A stretch of DNA of 6,367 nucleotides from Verrucomicrobiota bacterium. GTDB taxonomy: Bacteria; Verrucomicrobiota; Verrucomicrobiia; Limisphaerales; UBA9464. The position numbers were made by a program, and so were the translations under genes. The notes under the pieces are model-generated. The model worked only from the letters and a program-made list of their open reading frames with translations, was not told the DNA's origin and did no database searches. Shown one piece after another: positions 5,199-6,367 of this stretch (position 1 is its first letter; every line of letters begins with the position of its first letter). The stretch covers positions 1-6,367 of the forward strand of contig CANHYD010000141.1 in NCBI GenBank assembly GCA_947464705.1. Reading direction: 5' to 3'.

Positions 5199-6367
5199 AT
5201 GAACGGACTTCTTCTCGGTCTGCTTTTGGGTCTGCTGCCATGCATTGCCAAGGACTCAGCCAACACAGGGTCCGCCACAGCCGAGGTGCTTCGGGAACCT
5301 CTCTTCGACGGGCCGGTGCTGCACTGGGAGGTTCAAGTGCGTCGAGCCGATCTGGCCAAACTCCGGAAATCGGGAGGTCCCTGGAACCGTGAAAACGATC
5401 AGGACGCATCGGCCACCGTTCGCGCTGGCGGGCAGGTCTGGACCAACGTTGCCATCCACCTCAAGGGAGCGGCCGGAAGTTTTCGCCCCGTGGATGATCT
5501 GCCCGCCCTCACCCTGAACTTCGGCAAGTTCCAGGACGGACAAACCTGTGAGGGGCATCGCAAACTACACCTCAACAACTCCATACAAGATGCCTCGCGT
5601 CTTGATGAGATTCTGGCCTCGGAAATGTTCCTACGATCGGGAGTGCCGACACCGAGAGCCACGCGGGCCCTGGTATCCCTGAATGGCCGCTACCTGGGGA
5701 TCTATGTACTCAAGGGCGGTTGGGACAAGGCCTTCCTGAAGCAGCATTTCGGGTCATCGAAAGGAAACTTCTACGACCCCGGATTCCTCAAGGATCTGGA
5801 CACCAATCTCGAGCGGGACTCCGGCGAGGGCACTGCTGATTGGTCCGACCTCATCGCCCTCCGCGAGGCCCTTGCAGTCAAGGATCCGACCGAGCGGCTA
5901 CAGCAGGTATCCCGGCATTTGGACATCGATCGCATCACCACGCTCGGTGCGCTCCAAATCCTGCTGGACGATTGGGATGGCTACCTTCGCAACCGCAACA
6001 ATTATCGGGTATACCATGCGCCGGCTTCCGACCGCTTGGTGCTCATGCCGCATGGAATGGACCAGCTGTGGAGAAGCCCCCGGGGATCGTTCGCTCCTCC
6101 CTTGAGCAGCCTTCTGGGCCAGCGCCTCTTTTCGATCCCGGTCTTGGCTGATCAACTGAGTCATCGCATGCGGGAGCTGACCAACACCGTGTTCCGGCCA
6201 CAGTTCGTGGATGGGGTGTTCAGCAACGCGCAATCTCGACTTCAGGAAAGACTGGTTCTCGAGGGCCGTGAGGCCGAACTGCCGCCGGTGCAGCGCGCGG
6301 TGGACTCCACGCGGCAGCGGACGCGCCAACGGATGGCCGCATTTGCCGGGCAGCGCTACCAACCGCC
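5199..6367 (+). CDS. Exported CotH-kinase-like protein, N-terminal part (runs off the window)
   Basis: CotH proteins are atypical secreted protein kinases, first known from Bacillus spore coats; in PVC bacteria they are common exported proteins of unknown substrate. The frame is open without a stop from 5199 to the window end (389 codons), with codon use like its neighbours. Residues 1-17 are strongly hydrophobic and look like a signal peptide ending 'CIA'; Cys15 lacks a proper lipobox because Pro precedes it. CotH hallmarks follow: 'IHLKGAAGSFR' (86-95), 'KLHLNNSIQDASRLDEILASE' in part (122-142), 'FLRSGVPTPRATRALVSLNG' (144-163), 'YLGIYVLKGGWDKAFLKQHF' (165-184), 'GNFYDPGF' (189-196), then 'DDWDGYLRNRNNYRVY' (257-272) and 'MPHGMDQLW' (283-291), the counterpart of the family PWDLD motif. 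The acidic residues in these last two motifs probably bind metal and ATP. The position where I expect Glu ('KEGWDK') is Gly173. The start is uncertain: ATG 5199 gives no basic n-region, while an in-frame TTG at 5142 would add one (KISAHPIPRKRCLLRPSL). No Shine-Dalgarno sequence is visible for either. Confidence 0.82.
   Translation, partial: MNGLLLGLLLGLLPCIAKDSANTGSATAEVLREPLFDGPVLHWEVQVRRADLAKLRKSGGPWNRENDQDASATVRAGGQVWTNVAIHLKGAAGSFRPVDDLPALTLNFGKFQDGQTCEGHRKLHLNNSIQDASRLDEILASEMFLRSGVPTPRATRALVSLNGRYLGIYVLKGGWDKAFLKQHFGSSKGNFYDPGFLKDLDTNLERDSGEGTADWSDLIALREALAVKDPTERLQQVSRHLDIDRITTLGALQILLDDWDGYLRNRNNYRVYHAPASDRLVLMPHGMDQLWRSPRGSFAPPLSSLLGQRLFSIPVLADQLSHRMRELTNTVFRPQFVDGVFSNAQSRLQERLVLEGREAELPPVQRAVDSTRQRTRQRMAAFAGQRYQP

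Noticed and set aside
5898..6362. Antisense open frame of 154 codons opposite the CotH-like gene
   Set aside because: The + strand frame carries the conserved CotH motifs over the same bases, so this is a shadow.

Overview
The window holds five genes, all on the + strand: the 3' part of bamA, a Skp/OmpH-family chaperone gene, ispD, the housekeeping sigma factor gene rpoD, and the 5' part of a gene for an exported CotH-kinase-like protein. Base composition is GC-rich and the codons are mostly G/C-ending throughout, with no visible compositional break, so nothing suggests a recent insertion. The BamA/Skp pair implies a Gram-negative (diderm) bacterium. The Skp homologue with a Lys/Asp-rich tail, the sigma factor with a long Lys/Ala/Pro N-terminal extension, and the CotH-like protein with a 'MPHGMDQ' motif together suggest a member of the PVC superphylum, most likely Verrucomicrobiota. 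That assignment is an inference from remembered families, not a search result.

Layout. Positions 1-1386 encode the last POTRA domain and the whole beta-barrel of BamA. After 33 bases comes the periplasmic chaperone (1420-2082). A strong GC-rich hairpin with a short T run (2107-2134) ends this envelope pair, but it also ends only a few bases before the ispD start codon at 2139. ispD (2139-2810) is followed by a 79-base gap with no clear terminator and a weak hairpin, then rpoD (2890-5079), closed by a good intrinsic terminator (5091-5118). The last gene starts at about 5199 and is still open at the window end. It has no in-frame stop over 389 codons and matches the CotH kinase pattern.

How the genes relate. 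BamA and Skp work in one pathway: Skp-type chaperones carry unfolded outer-membrane proteins across the periplasm and BamA inserts them. IspD is the second committed enzyme of the MEP isoprenoid pathway and so feeds undecaprenyl phosphate and quinone synthesis. RpoD directs bulk transcription. The CotH-like protein appears to be a separate transcription unit.

None of this is a clearly new system. The points most worth a second look are the histone-H1-like tail on RpoD, the hairpin pressed against the ispD start, the lack of Shine-Dalgarno sequences at all four starts, and the CotH-like protein, which seems to lack an acidic residue I expect in the family.
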